Part shown: positions 43,311-52,382 of the stretch, piece after piece
How positions within the stretch are numbered: the stretch's first letter is position 1
Layout of the letters: each line of letters opens with the position of its first letter
DNA from: Chitinophaga deserti
GTDB taxonomy: Bacteria; Bacteroidota; Bacteroidia; Chitinophagales; Chitinophagaceae
Length of the DNA stretch: 64,000 nucleotides
NCBI RefSeq assembly: GCF_003149455.1
Contig: NZ_QFFK01000003.1
Span: forward strand, 496,001-560,000
Reading direction: 5' to 3'
Position numbers and translations under genes: made by a program
Notes under the pieces: generated by a model
Told to the model about the DNA's origin: nothing
Databases searched by the model: none
Seen by the model: only the letters and a program-made list of their open reading frames with translations

Positions 43311-44969
43311 TTAATGGAAGTATTGCCGTACACGCGCATCTTCTCCATATACATCTTCATAAAACTGCAGCTTCCCGTCGCGGTACTCAGTGGAGAAGTA
43401 ACGGATGTAGATGGGTAACCGGCGTGGCAGGGAGTACACCCGCTGCTCTTCCCGGGCCAGCCAGGCACGCACACTGTCGGCCATCTCCGGCTTGGGGTCG
43501 CTGCTCACCATATACATGGCCAGACTGTCCCATGCCTGCACCCTCACACAGCCATGGCTGAGCGCACGGTTGGAGTTAGCGAAAAGTTTTCTGTTATTGG
43601 TATCGTGGAGGTATACGCTGAAGCGGTTGGCGAAGTTGAATTTCATTATCCCCAGGGAGTTATCCAGCCCGTCCATCTGCCGGAGCACATAAGGGAAGTA
43701 CCCTTTCCCCAGCTTATTCCAGTCAATGGAATCGGGGGAAACGATATTGCCGTGATGGTCCACCACTTCGAGGTTCTTTTGCGTGAGGTAAGCACGGTCT
43801 TTCTTGATCTGCGGCAGCATTTCTTTGAACACAATACTGTAGGGCACGCGCCAGTAAGGATAAAGTACGAAGTTGGTCATTACCGAGCTGAGCTGCGGGG
43901 TACGGGTTCGCGGAGTTCCCACTATTACCCGCGATTCCAGTACCATGCCGGCAGAATCATCCCACACCTGCAGCCGGAAGGCGGGTATATTAACGATGAG
44001 ATATCTTGCGGGAAGGGTATCGGGCATTTTACGCCAGCGGTCGAGGCTCACAGCCGCCTGCTCCAGCCAGTCTTTCGGCTGGCGGTTCAGGTATTGAATG
44101 GTGCGCTTGCCGGCAACACCATCGGGGTACAGATGAATGTCCTGCTGAAATTGTTTAATGGCTTTTTTAAGTGCTACAGTATCATCCGGGGTATTCAGCA
44201 AAGTATCGTAATGGCCTGTTTGCACAAGTCTGGCCGCCAGTTGCCTGCGGAATGCGAGAGTGTCGGTATAATCGGCCGCTATCGTATCCCAGGAGCGGTT
44301 GCCGTATTGTTCTTCGTACGCAGCCACACCTGCTTTCAGTAAATGATATTGTTCATGCACGGGTTCCTGTGCCTGTAAAATTTCGCTGATGCGGTTGCCG
44401 CTGATGGCATCGCGGAGGAGGGAGTTGAGTACATCATCCGTCAGCAGAGAATCTTTCCGCAGGGCTATACTATCGCGCGGGATAATGCCATAGTGAAGAT
44501 GGTTAGCGAGTTTGAAGAATGCATCCGTCAGCAGTACATCCGTTTGCGCCCAGAGGGCAGCATCGCGCAGAGCGTCTTTATCGGTATGCCTGCGTTCCTG
44601 TGCCGCGAGTAAGGCATTGGAATGGTAGTGAGCGGGGTTCAGTCCATAATGCCGGGCGCTTCCGATCCAGCGGAGCAGGCTATCGGCCTGGGGAATGGCT
44701 TCCCCGTTCTTTGACCAGATCGCTTTACCCGCGCTGGCAGCATAAGCCGTCCGCAAAGCGGGTGCGCTGAAAACAGGTACACTGTCTTCCATCCACCCTT
44801 CATTCCCGTCCACATACTCCAGCCTTTCCGCTATTTGTTGTGGCACTACTTCATCCAGCTGCTGCACATTCTGCACAACTTCCTGCTGGCGGGGCTTGCC
44901 CTTCCTGTTTCCGCAGGCGGCCGTGATGATGATCAGCAACATCCACGGTATGAACTTCAGATACTTCAT
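43311..44969 (-). CDS. L,D-transpeptidase family lipoprotein (YcbB/LdtD-like)
   Basis: A 552-residue cell-wall enzyme making 3-3 peptidoglycan cross-links or linking lipoproteins. Lipoprotein signal ends IITAAC (Cys about 19). The N-terminal scaffold domain (about 60-250) and a peptidoglycan-binding-like helix set (AIKQFQQDIHLYPDGVAGKRTIQYLN at about 285-310, cited as landmark) precede the YkuD catalytic domain (about 330-500). The active-site motif SHGCVRVQ, with the nucleophilic Cys, follows NRALSH near residue 475. It starts at ATG 44969, about 90 nt upstream of the TonB receptor gene on the same strand. Confidence 0.92.
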   Translation of the reverse strand: MKYLKFIPWMLLIIITAACGNRKGKPRQQEVVQNVQQLDEVVPQQIAERLEYVDGNEGWMEDSVPVFSAPALRTAYAASAGKAIWSKNGEAIPQADSLLRWIGSARHYGLNPAHYHSNALLAAQERRHTDKDALRDAALWAQTDVLLTDAFFKLANHLHYGIIPRDSIALRKDSLLTDDVLNSLLRDAISGNRISEILQAQEPVHEQYHLLKAGVAAYEEQYGNRSWDTIAADYTDTLAFRRQLAARLVQTGHYDTLLNTPDDTVALKKAIKQFQQDIHLYPDGVAGKRTIQYLNRQPKDWLEQAAVSLDRWRKMPDTLPARYLIVNIPAFRLQVWDDSAGMVLESRVIVGTPRTRTPQLSSVMTNFVLYPYWRVPYSIVFKEMLPQIKKDRAYLTQKNLEVVDHHGNIVSPDSIDWNKLGKGYFPYVLRQMDGLDNSLGIMKFNFANRFSVYLHDTNNRKLFANSNRALSHGCVRVQAWDSLAMYMVSSDPKPEMADSVRAWLAREEQRVYSLPRRLPIYIRYFSTEYRDGKLQFYEDVYGEDARVRQYFH

Positions 44970-45195
44970 TCCTGACTCAGATTAAAAATACGGTCGAATG
45001 TAGTGATAAAAGCAAATACCGTGCTGCTATGAAAGTGTTATTCCGGCATAATACGGGGAAACCGGCCATAAATACGTATTTCCCGCAAAGGAGAGATGTG
45101 CAGAACTTACTGATATACATCATCCATCCCCCATTGGTGATTAGCCGGAGGATGGATGAAGAAACAACTTTAGTATGGAGATTCTGCTGGAGGTT
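44970..45195. other. Intergenic gap
   Basis: About 226 nt between the L,D-transpeptidase start and the stop of the His/Met-rich outer-membrane protein gene, both on the minus strand. Short open frames exist but none has gene-like features. No clear -7 element or hairpin was identified. Confidence 0.5.
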
Positions 45196-46572
45196 TTACC
45201 GGTGCATGGCCGGACTGATCCGCAGATACACCTGGCCGCTGAGGGGTTGTTTTCCATACAAACCATCCAGGGCAGTATTGGCGAAATGAACCGTTCCCTG
45301 AGCGCCGATGGCGAGGTTGGTTTTCCAGACGGTGGCCAGAGTTCTGGCATATCCTAACGTAAAGGCATGAACGCCAAACTTATCCTCACCGAATTTGTCT
45401 TCCAGCTGCAGTTCGTGGGTAGATTTTTCTACGAACTCGTACCGGCCGTACACTGCGTTCTTTTGCAGCTGAAGGTTACTTTCCGCGAGGAATGCATGCT
45501 CACGGTGGCCGTCGCTTTTGGAGTTGAGGCCCCATACAGCGGAAGAAGCAATAAAGCTTCCGGGTTTACGCAGCGGAACGGTATGGATGGCGGAAGCAGT
45601 GGTGCGGGTAACATCTTCATCAGGTTCACCAGCCTCCGGGCTTTTTACGAATGCCTGAGAGAATTGCAAAGCCCACTGGCGGGAAGGATTGTAGCTAACG
45701 CGATAGGCGTAGCTGTCGAATTTCGGCTTGTCGAAGTTGTAACGGTCCTCATCCGGTTCACGGCCCGTGAAGCTGGAAAACTCTGCTTTCACCTGTTTGT
45801 AGCGGAAGCCCAGGGTACCCACACCGAATGTGATATGCGTGGCATCCTGCCAGTGGTGCCCCAGCGGTGCATCCGGATTATTCATGGCCGATACACGGTG
45901 CATAAATGCCGGAGCACTGATGGATGGCTCACCGGGGTAACCGAAATACGCGAATACATCCATGTCTTTATTGATGGCATGGGTATACCCAATGCTCAGT
46001 GCGGCAAAGAGGTCGTGCGGATGCTGACGGTCTACCAGCGGGCGCCCTTCCCAGGTTTCGCCAGACTGGTACAGCAGCGGGTAACCTTCCCCGCCCATTA
46101 CCAGTTTATCGAAGCTCAGCATAACCGTAGCGTTAAACAGCCCTTTCTTCCCTACCCGGTGGTTCATCATCCCCATCAGCCAGTTGGGCGCATCAAACTT
46201 AGCGGCGCCGCGGCTGCCTTTGGCGGTGAAGTCGGTAGAAGTATAGCGGAGGAACACATTACCATGGAACATGAAGTTGGTACGGTCGTTTCCGGTCATG
46301 TACATATACATAGGGCTGTTATCGGGCAGCCAGGCTGTTCCGGAACCATTCCTGCTCATGGGCAGGTTAAGGCTGTAGGCATGCGTCATATTGCCCATGC
46401 TGTGCCCCTGGTGCTCCATGGCGGAGGAATCCTTCATCCGGTGCCCGGCATGCGGGTCGTGAGCGGGCACAGTATCTTTCTTCGCGGGTTGCGGCTGGTG
46501 GTGCTCATGCTGCGCAAATGCGGATATGGTGATGGCTGAGAGCAAAAGCGTCAGCCCTGCAAATCGTTTCAT
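45196..46572 (-). CDS. His/Met-rich outer-membrane beta-barrel protein, probably copper-related
   Basis: A 458-residue exported protein with signal peptide ending ISAFAQ near residue 21. Residues about 22-65 are rich in His and Met (HEHHQPQ, HDPHAGHRM, MEHQGHSMGNM), resembling copper-binding segments of PcoA/CopB-type proteins. The rest alternates aromatic and polar residues, ending with a short barrel strand. No exact family was recognised. Context: it is preceded by a Cys-Cys micropeptide and sits opposite the cbb3 oxidase and copper ATPase genes, so a role in copper handling is inferred. Confidence 0.72.
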   Translation of the reverse strand: MKRFAGLTLLLSAITISAFAQHEHHQPQPAKKDTVPAHDPHAGHRMKDSSAMEHQGHSMGNMTHAYSLNLPMSRNGSGTAWLPDNSPMYMYMTGNDRTNFMFHGNVFLRYTSTDFTAKGSRGAAKFDAPNWLMGMMNHRVGKKGLFNATVMLSFDKLVMGGEGYPLLYQSGETWEGRPLVDRQHPHDLFAALSIGYTHAINKDMDVFAYFGYPGEPSISAPAFMHRVSAMNNPDAPLGHHWQDATHITFGVGTLGFRYKQVKAEFSSFTGREPDEDRYNFDKPKFDSYAYRVSYNPSRQWALQFSQAFVKSPEAGEPDEDVTRTTASAIHTVPLRKPGSFIASSAVWGLNSKSDGHREHAFLAESNLQLQKNAVYGRYEFVEKSTHELQLEDKFGEDKFGVHAFTLGYARTLATVWKTNLAIGAQGTVHFANTALDGLYGKQPLSGQVYLRISPAMHR

Positions 46573-46581
46573 ATATAAGTT

Positions 46582-46659
46582 TTACTTACAACAATTCTTC
46601 TTTGTGAATAGTGCCCCGAGAAACCGGAGTATGCTGTTGATAATCTTCATAATGCGCAT
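46582..46659 (-). CDS. Putative 25-residue Cys-Cys micropeptide
   Basis: A short frame from ATG 46659 (or ATG 46650) to TAA 46582. It encodes a hydrophobic-basic helix (IINSILRFLGALF) ending TKKNCCK. It lies 9 nt before the His/Met-rich outer-membrane protein gene, the usual place for a leader peptide. An exact -7 box (TACCTTTG on the minus strand, 46674-46681) is 14 nt upstream, so it would be the first thing translated from this promoter. The terminal Cys pair could bind Cu(I). It is too short for statistical support and is proposed from position and composition. Confidence 0.45.
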   Translation of the reverse strand: MRIMKIINSILRFLGALFTKKNCCK

Positions 46660-46673
46660 TTTGAATGATAATG

Positions 46674-46681
46674 CAAAGGTA
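46674..46681 (-). promoter_or_regulatory. -7 element for the micropeptide and copper-linked outer-membrane gene
   Basis: On the minus strand TACCTTTG matches TAnnTTTG. No -33 TTTG at 19-21 nt was found, so an activator may be needed. Confidence 0.55.
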
Positions 46682-46701
46682 GCCCCGCCTTACCGCCCGG
46701 G

Positions 46702-46729
46702 TGTTATACAATTATGGTCTTCTGTTATA
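46702..46729. promoter_or_regulatory. Direct repeat TGTTATA, 21 bp apart, in divergent promoter region
   Basis: TGTTATA at 46702-46708 and 46723-46729 are exactly two helical turns apart. They lie upstream of the -7 element of the micropeptide promoter and between divergent genes (copper-linked outer-membrane protein and CcoP-like cytochrome). The layout suits an AraC- or LytTR-type activator. Confidence 0.4.
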
Positions 46730-46831
46730 ACATTCCCGGCAGGAATCTGACTAAAATCAGGTCACCAGGTGAGGTGGCTCAATATTGTGACTGATGACCG
46801 GTTGTAGCTTTCAGGTAAATAACGACGACCT

Positions 46832-47551
46832 ATGAATTTTTCTCAATGGATAGAGCTGACGCACCCGGTAGCGTTACTGATGCTCTGCACCGCAGCCGGA
46901 TTGCTTCTCATCATCGTATTGCTTGCGAATACGGTCATTTCCGCGATGGATGTTTACCGCGACAAGCATCTCAACAACAATAACAGTCAACTTACCAAAG
47001 GGTTGCTGGCCGTGGGTATCATACCCGGCCTGCCTAACGATATGTTTGCCACGCTATCCTCCGTGCTTATACTGGAAGTACTGGTGATCCTGGCCCTGCT
47101 GGCCATCCTGCATTTCCTCACCGGCATACGGGTAAGCCGGAAGGCCTGGGTAACCACTTCCATATTATTTGCCGTATTGGGTTACGGGCTCGTATTCGCA
47201 GCAGGAAAGCAGGCATCCCGCCAGCCCGTGGTGGCCGAAGCAGCTGCACCTGTACCCGAACCGGCTATTGACCCTAATAATGTGCCCCAGCTCACTGAAG
47301 AGGCCGATATTAAGGCCGGGAAGGCCATTTTCAGCGGTAAATGCGGTGTTTGCCATGGCGGGCAGGGACAGGGGCTGGTAGGGCCTAAACTGACCGACGA
47401 TACCTGGCTGCACGGCGGCAGTGTGAACGAGATCTTCAAAACCATTAAAGAAGGTGTTCCTGCAAAAGGGATGCAGGCATGGGGTAAATCCCTCAGTGAT
47501 AAACAGATTGCACAAGTGACGGGGTTCATACTTTCCATCAAAGGCAGCTGA
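46832..47551 (+). CDS. CcoP-like c-type cytochrome (paralogue of the oxidase subunit)
   Basis: A 239-residue membrane-anchored monoheme cytochrome c. Two transmembrane segments lie in the first 115 residues, the first opening THPVALLMLCTAAGLLL and followed by TVISAMDVYRD. A Pro/Ala-rich linker leads to the heme domain with C171, C174 and H175 (CGVCHGGQGQGLVGPKL) and methionine in KGMQAWG. The start, the second helix and the heme domain closely match the CcoP at 52567-53649, but the soluble insert and the third helix of that protein are missing. A TAGCTTTC -7-like element lies 20 nt upstream. It probably passes electrons to, or replaces, CcoP. Confidence 0.85.
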   Translation: MNFSQWIELTHPVALLMLCTAAGLLLIIVLLANTVISAMDVYRDKHLNNNNSQLTKGLLAVGIIPGLPNDMFATLSSVLILEVLVILALLAILHFLTGIRVSRKAWVTTSILFAVLGYGLVFAAGKQASRQPVVAEAAAPVPEPAIDPNNVPQLTEEADIKAGKAIFSGKCGVCHGGQGQGLVGPKLTDDTWLHGGSVNEIFKTIKEGVPAKGMQAWGKSLSDKQIAQVTGFILSIKGS

Positions 47552-47617
47552 TAACGATCATCTGTCTGCTTGACCCCACTCATCGCCCGGGCGCGCAATG
47601 GCGGATACTTTTGAGGC

Positions 47618-49996
47618 ATGATCAAACAAGCCCAGGAAGTAAGCCACCAATGCGCGCATTGCGGCGAGCCCTGTCCCACGGACGAACAGTTCTGCTGTCA
47701 GGGTTGCCAGACCGTCTATGAACTGCTGAACGAAAACGGCCTCTGCCGGTATTATGAGATCAACAACAAGCCAGGCGTGGCCCAGCGGCAGCCGGTCCGG
47801 AAAGATAAATTCGCCTTCCTCGACGATGCCCGAACTCAACAGCAGCTGTTGCAGTATGCTGATGAGAAGCAGGCTCACGTTACCTTCCACATCCCGCACA
47901 TCCATTGCAGCTCCTGCCTCTGGCTCCTCGAAAACCTCCACCGCCTCGACCCCGGTGTACAGCAGGTGGAAGTTAACTTCGCAGAAAAGGAAGCACGTAT
48001 CGTTTACAGTCCCGATCAGACATCATTACGAAAAATAGCAGAAACGCTCACCAGCATCGGCTATGAACCATACATCAGCCTGCAGGACCTCCGCGCCCGC
48101 AAGCCCGCACCCAACCGCAAACTCATTTATCAGCTCGGCGTGGCAGGCTTCTGCTTCGCTAATATCATGCTACTGTCGTTTCCCGAATACTTTTCAGGCG
48201 AAGGGCATATGGAAGGCAATATGACCAGGGTTTTCAGATACCTCAATCTCCTTCTCTCTCTTCCGGTCTTCTTTTATAGTGCACAGGCCTTCTATATGCC
48301 TGCCTGGAAAGGTCTCAAACATGGTTTCCTCAACATCGACCTGCCGATCGTACTCGCCATCATTGTCACCTTCACCCGCAGCGTAGTGGATGTGCTCTCC
48401 GGCACCGGCGGCGGATACTTCGATTCCATGACCGGCATCGTTATGTTCATGCTTATTGGCCGCCTGTTACAGGATAAAACTTACCGGGGCCTCTCCTTCG
48501 ACAGGGATTACACGGCTTATTTCCCCATTGCCGTTACCGTGATGAAAGACGGGGAAGAAAAGCCTACACAGCTCCCCGATGTCAAAACCGGAGACACCCT
48601 GCTCATCCACCACCAGGAGCTCATACCGGCCGATGGATTGCTCGTAAAAGGATCGGCACTGATCGATTACAGCTTTGTAACCGGCGAATCGGTTCCCGTT
48701 CGTAAACAGATGGGTGAAATCATTTACGCCGGTGGCCGCCAGCTGGATGGTAATATGGAGATCCTCACCATCCGCGAAGTGGCACAGAGCTACCTCACCA
48801 GCCTCTGGAACCGGGAAGAACTGCGCCGCGAGAACCCCGGCAAACCATCCTTCATTCACTTACTGGGGCAATACTTCACCTGGGTGGTACTTACCATTGC
48901 CGCGGTTACTGCTATATACTGGGGTATTTACGACAGCGCTAAAATTTGGCCTTCGGTAACTGCGATTCTTATTATTGCCTGCCCATGTGCATTGCTATTG
49001 GCGGCATCTTTCACTAACGGCCACATGCTCAGAATCCTGAGCCGCCACCGGCTGTACCTCCGCAATGCGCAGGCTATCGAAAGGCTGGCAGGCATTACCC
49101 ACATCGTATTCGATAAAACCGGTACGCTGACGGGCAAATCCAGCACCACCGTATCCTGGCATGGCCGGGAGCTTACGCATGCCGAGGTAAGTGCTGTAGC
49201 GGCTTTAACCGCTCATTCCCAGCACCCCGCCAGCAGGCAGGTGCGCGAATTTGTAGGGAAACCGGTGATTCATACCATTGACCGTTTCAGTGAGCAAACC
49301 GGGCAGGGCCTGCAGGGCTGGGTGCATCAGATGCACGTGCAGCTGGGCAGTGCAGAATATACCGGTGCCCGCGAGCCGGAACATAAGGGAGCAAGCGTAG
49401 TGCATGTAAATATCAATGGCGATCATGCCGGATATTATCTCCTCGAACATGCTTACCGCACCGGCATCCCTGAAATGCTGGGGCATCTCCAGCATCATTT
49501 TGGCCTTACCCTCCTTTCCGGCGACCAGCCCGGCGAAGCCGGTAACCTGCGAAAAATGATGGGCGATAATGCCACCCTGCTCTTCCGCCAGCAGGCGCAT
49601 GACAAGCTCGATCATATCGTGCAGCTGCAGGAAAAAGGAGAAAAAGTGCTCATGATCGGCGACGGGCTGAACGATGCCGGCGCACTGCGCCAGAGCGATG
49701 CCGGGATCAGTCTTACCGAAGATTCCAACAACTTCACCCCGGCCAGCGATGGCATTCTGGAGGCTGCGCAACTGCACCGGCTGCCATCCTTCATCCGCAT
49801 GAGCCGGATCAATAAGCGCATTATCCTCATCAGTTTCGTGTATTCGATCGCTTATAACCTCACCGGACTGTTTTTCGCGGTACAGGGCAAGCTGAGTCCG
49901 CTTACAGCAGCCATTCTCATGCCCAGCAGCTCTATCAGTATTATTCTGCTGACCTGGGGGATGAGTGAATATACCGGCAGGAGGTTCCTCCGCTGA
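47618..49996 (+). CDS. ccoI: Heavy-metal P1B-type ATPase for oxidase copper supply
   Basis: A 792-residue copper exporter that supplies copper for cbb3 oxidase assembly. The N-terminus has the Cys-rich motif of ccoI-type ATPases (CAHCGEPC, FCCQGCQTVYELL), followed by an HMA-like domain with CSSCLWLLENL. Transmembrane CPC is at 455-457, the phosphorylation site DKTGTLTG at D499, and the hinge GDGLNDAGAL follows; TGESVPVRKQ and HP are also present. Length is normal. It lies 66 nt after the CcoP-like cytochrome and leads into ccoS. Confidence 0.93.
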   Translation: MIKQAQEVSHQCAHCGEPCPTDEQFCCQGCQTVYELLNENGLCRYYEINNKPGVAQRQPVRKDKFAFLDDARTQQQLLQYADEKQAHVTFHIPHIHCSSCLWLLENLHRLDPGVQQVEVNFAEKEARIVYSPDQTSLRKIAETLTSIGYEPYISLQDLRARKPAPNRKLIYQLGVAGFCFANIMLLSFPEYFSGEGHMEGNMTRVFRYLNLLLSLPVFFYSAQAFYMPAWKGLKHGFLNIDLPIVLAIIVTFTRSVVDVLSGTGGGYFDSMTGIVMFMLIGRLLQDKTYRGLSFDRDYTAYFPIAVTVMKDGEEKPTQLPDVKTGDTLLIHHQELIPADGLLVKGSALIDYSFVTGESVPVRKQMGEIIYAGGRQLDGNMEILTIREVAQSYLTSLWNREELRRENPGKPSFIHLLGQYFTWVVLTIAAVTAIYWGIYDSAKIWPSVTAILIIACPCALLLAASFTNGHMLRILSRHRLYLRNAQAIERLAGITHIVFDKTGTLTGKSSTTVSWHGRELTHAEVSAVAALTAHSQHPASRQVREFVGKPVIHTIDRFSEQTGQGLQGWVHQMHVQLGSAEYTGAREPEHKGASVVHVNINGDHAGYYLLEHAYRTGIPEMLGHLQHHFGLTLLSGDQPGEAGNLRKMMGDNATLLFRQQAHDKLDHIVQLQEKGEKVLMIGDGLNDAGALRQSDAGISLTEDSNNFTPASDGILEAAQLHRLPSFIRMSRINKRIILISFVYSIAYNLTGLFFAVQGKLSPLTAAILMPSSSISIILLTWGMSEYTGRRFLR

Positions 49997-50085
49997 TGAG
50001 CATCATCGGACGCTTTGACTCCCATCATCTGTTACGGATCGCCGTCACGATACTTTTACAAAATAATTAACAAAAACACCGAATC

Positions 50086-50238
50086 ATGAGTGTGATCATT
50101 CTGCTGCTGTGTGCCAGTCTGGCCGTAGCCATCTTCTTCCTGATCGCCTTTATATGGTCCGTTAAAGACGGGCAATACGACGACGATTATTCCCCCGCCC
50201 ACCGCATGCTTTTCGACGATAAAACCAGTAAAGAATAA
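50086..50238 (+). CDS. ccoS: cbb3-type cytochrome oxidase assembly protein CcoS
   Basis: A 50-residue single-pass membrane protein too short for usual gene-finding limits. Residues 1-25 are hydrophobic (SVIILLLCASLAVAIFFLIA), followed by FIWSVKDGQYDDDYSPAHRML. The W-x-V-K-x-G-Q-[YF]-D-D pattern is the CcoS signature. It helps insert heme or copper into the catalytic subunit. It lies 89 nt after ccoI and 12 nt before ccoNO, in the standard ccoI-ccoS order. Confidence 0.92.
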   Translation: MSVIILLLCASLAVAIFFLIAFIWSVKDGQYDDDYSPAHRMLFDDKTSKE

Positions 50239-50250
50239 ACACCCGTTCAT

Positions 50251-52377
50251 ATGTCTCTTGAAAAATTTTCTTACGACAACCGCACCGTCAAATGGTTTGC
50301 CTATGCCTCCATTTTCTGGGGCTTAATCGGAATGCTGGCGGGCCTGTGGGCTGCGATAGAGCTGGTTATCCCCGGCGCCAACCTTGGCTTTGCACCCATT
50401 ACCTTTGGCCGCCTCCGCCCCGTACACACCAATGCGGTGATTTTCGCATTTGTGGGTAACGGCATATTCATGGGGGTGTATTATTCCCTGCAACGCCTTT
50501 GTAAAGCGCGAATGTTCAGCGATCTGCTCAGCAAAATCCACTTCTGGGGCTGGCAGGCCATCATCGCCGGCGGCGCGCTCACCCTCTTCCTTGGGTACAC
50601 TACCGGTAAAGAATACGCTGAGCTGGAATGGCCGTTCGACATTGCCATTACCCTTATCTGGGTTGTATTCGGCGCCAATATGCTGGGTACTATCCTCAAA
50701 CGCCGCGTCAGCCACCTGTATGTTGCCATATGGTTTTACATCGGTACCTGGGTAGCCATCGCCATGCTGCACATCGTCAACTCTTTCGAGATGCCGCTGT
50801 CGCTTCTCAAGAGCTATTCCTGGTACGCCGGTGTGCAGGATGCACTCGTACAGTGGTGGTACGGTCACAACGCCGTGGCCTTCTTCCTCACCACACCCTA
50901 CCTTGGCCTGATGTACTACTTTGTACCGAAAGCTGCCAACAGGCCCGTTTATTCTTACCGCTGGTCTATCATCCACTTCTGGGCACTGATCTTCATCTAT
51001 ATCTGGGCAGGCCCTCACCACCTGCTTTACACCGCCCTGCCTGAATGGGCGCAATCTCTCGGTACCGTATTCTCCATTATGCTCATCGCTCCGTCATGGG
51101 GTGGTATGCTTAACGGCCTCCTCACCCTGCGTGGTGCATGGGACCGTGTAAGGGAAGATGCTGTGCTGAAGTTCTTCGTGGTAGCCCTCACCGCTTATGG
51201 TATGGCCACCTTCGAAGGCCCTATGCTCTCCCTGAAGAACGTGAACGCCATCAGCCATTATACCGACTGGACCATCGCTCATGTACACGTTGGTGCCCTC
51301 GGCTGGAACGGTTTCCTCACTTTCGGTATCCTTTACTGGATGCTGCCGCGCCTCTTCAACACACAATTATACTCCCGCAAATGGGCCAATGCCCACTTCT
51401 GGATCGGTACCCTCGGTATCATATTCTACGCTATCCCCCTCTACTGGGCTGCATTCACACAGAGTATGATGTGGAAACAATTCACGGAAGAAGGGACACT
51501 GAAGTATCAGTTTATCGAAACGGTGAATATCATCGTTCCCATGTACGCACTGCGTGCCCTCGGCGGACTGCTCTATGTTTCCGGCGTAATCCTTATGATT
51601 GTTAACATCACCAAAACAGTACGCCGCGGCACTTTCATTGCCAACGAACCTGCAGAAGCCGCACCACTGGTAAAAGCAGCGCCTGAAGCCAACAGTAAAG
51701 ACAAAGGCCACTGGCATAACTGGATCGAGAGAAGACCTGTACAGATGGCCGTATTCAGCCTCATCGTTGTAGGCATCGGCGGTATCCTCGAACTGGTGCC
51801 CACCTTCCTGGTACGTAGTAACATACCTACCATCAGCAGTGTGAAACCATATACTCCGCTGGAACTCCATGGCCGCGACATCTACATCCGCGAAGGCTGT
51901 TATACCTGCCACTCGCAGATGGTACGCCCCTTCCGCGATGAGGTGGCCCGCTACGGGGAGTATTCCAAAGCCGGTGAGTTCATTTACGATCACCCTTTCC
52001 AGTGGGGCTCCAAACGCACCGGTCCTGATCTGGCGCGGCTAGGTGGTAAGTATCCTGATTCCTGGCACTACAACCACATGCTCGACCCCGTGTCAATGTC
52101 TCCCGGTTCCATCATGCCGGCATACCCCTGGCTGTTCGACAATCGAATCGACAGAGGAAAAACACCGGCCATGATTAATGTGATGCGCAAAATAGGGGTG
52201 CCTTATGCAGAAGGATACGAAGCACAATCCAAAGCAGATCTGGATAAACAAGCCAATATCATTGTTGCCAATCTGAAAAAGGATAAGCTAGAAATCCCTG
52301 CCGACAGAGAGATCGTAGCGCTGATCGCTTATCTGCAGAGAATGGGTAAAGACATCAAAGAAACCGCTTCAAACTAA
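50251..52377 (+). CDS. ccoNO: cbb3-type cytochrome c oxidase, fused subunits I and II (CcoN-CcoO)
   Basis: A 708-residue fusion of the catalytic and the cytochrome c subunit. Residues about 1-480 are CcoN with about 12-13 helices and its heme and CuB histidines (LRPVHTNAVIFAFVGNG, GHNAVAFFLTTP, GPHHLLYTALP, HVHVGALGWNG). Residues about 500-708 are CcoO, with an anchor helix and the heme-c motif CYTCH (C550, C553, H554) followed by SQMVRPFRDEVARYGEYS. The fused form is usual in Bacteroidota. cbb3 oxidases have high oxygen affinity and pump protons, so growth under low oxygen is implied. Confidence 0.95.
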   Translation: MSLEKFSYDNRTVKWFAYASIFWGLIGMLAGLWAAIELVIPGANLGFAPITFGRLRPVHTNAVIFAFVGNGIFMGVYYSLQRLCKARMFSDLLSKIHFWGWQAIIAGGALTLFLGYTTGKEYAELEWPFDIAITLIWVVFGANMLGTILKRRVSHLYVAIWFYIGTWVAIAMLHIVNSFEMPLSLLKSYSWYAGVQDALVQWWYGHNAVAFFLTTPYLGLMYYFVPKAANRPVYSYRWSIIHFWALIFIYIWAGPHHLLYTALPEWAQSLGTVFSIMLIAPSWGGMLNGLLTLRGAWDRVREDAVLKFFVVALTAYGMATFEGPMLSLKNVNAISHYTDWTIAHVHVGALGWNGFLTFGILYWMLPRLFNTQLYSRKWANAHFWIGTLGIIFYAIPLYWAAFTQSMMWKQFTEEGTLKYQFIETVNIIVPMYALRALGGLLYVSGVILMIVNITKTVRRGTFIANEPAEAAPLVKAAPEANSKDKGHWHNWIERRPVQMAVFSLIVVGIGGILELVPTFLVRSNIPTISSVKPYTPLELHGRDIYIREGCYTCHSQMVRPFRDEVARYGEYSKAGEFIYDHPFQWGSKRTGPDLARLGGKYPDSWHYNHMLDPVSMSPGSIMPAYPWLFDNRIDRGKTPAMINVMRKIGVPYAEGYEAQSKADLDKQANIIVANLKKDKLEIPADREIVALIAYLQRMGKDIKETASN

Positions 52378-52382
52378 TTGCC

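Noticed and set aside
45029..45289. Short plus-strand frame of 86 codons at the end of the outer-membrane protein gene
   Set aside because: Overlaps the real gene on the other strand for most of its length and has no domain or ribosome-binding context.
45367..46539. 390-codon plus-strand open frame opposite the His/Met-rich outer-membrane protein
   Set aside because: The minus-strand frame has a signal peptide and metal-rich segment; the opposite one has none of these.
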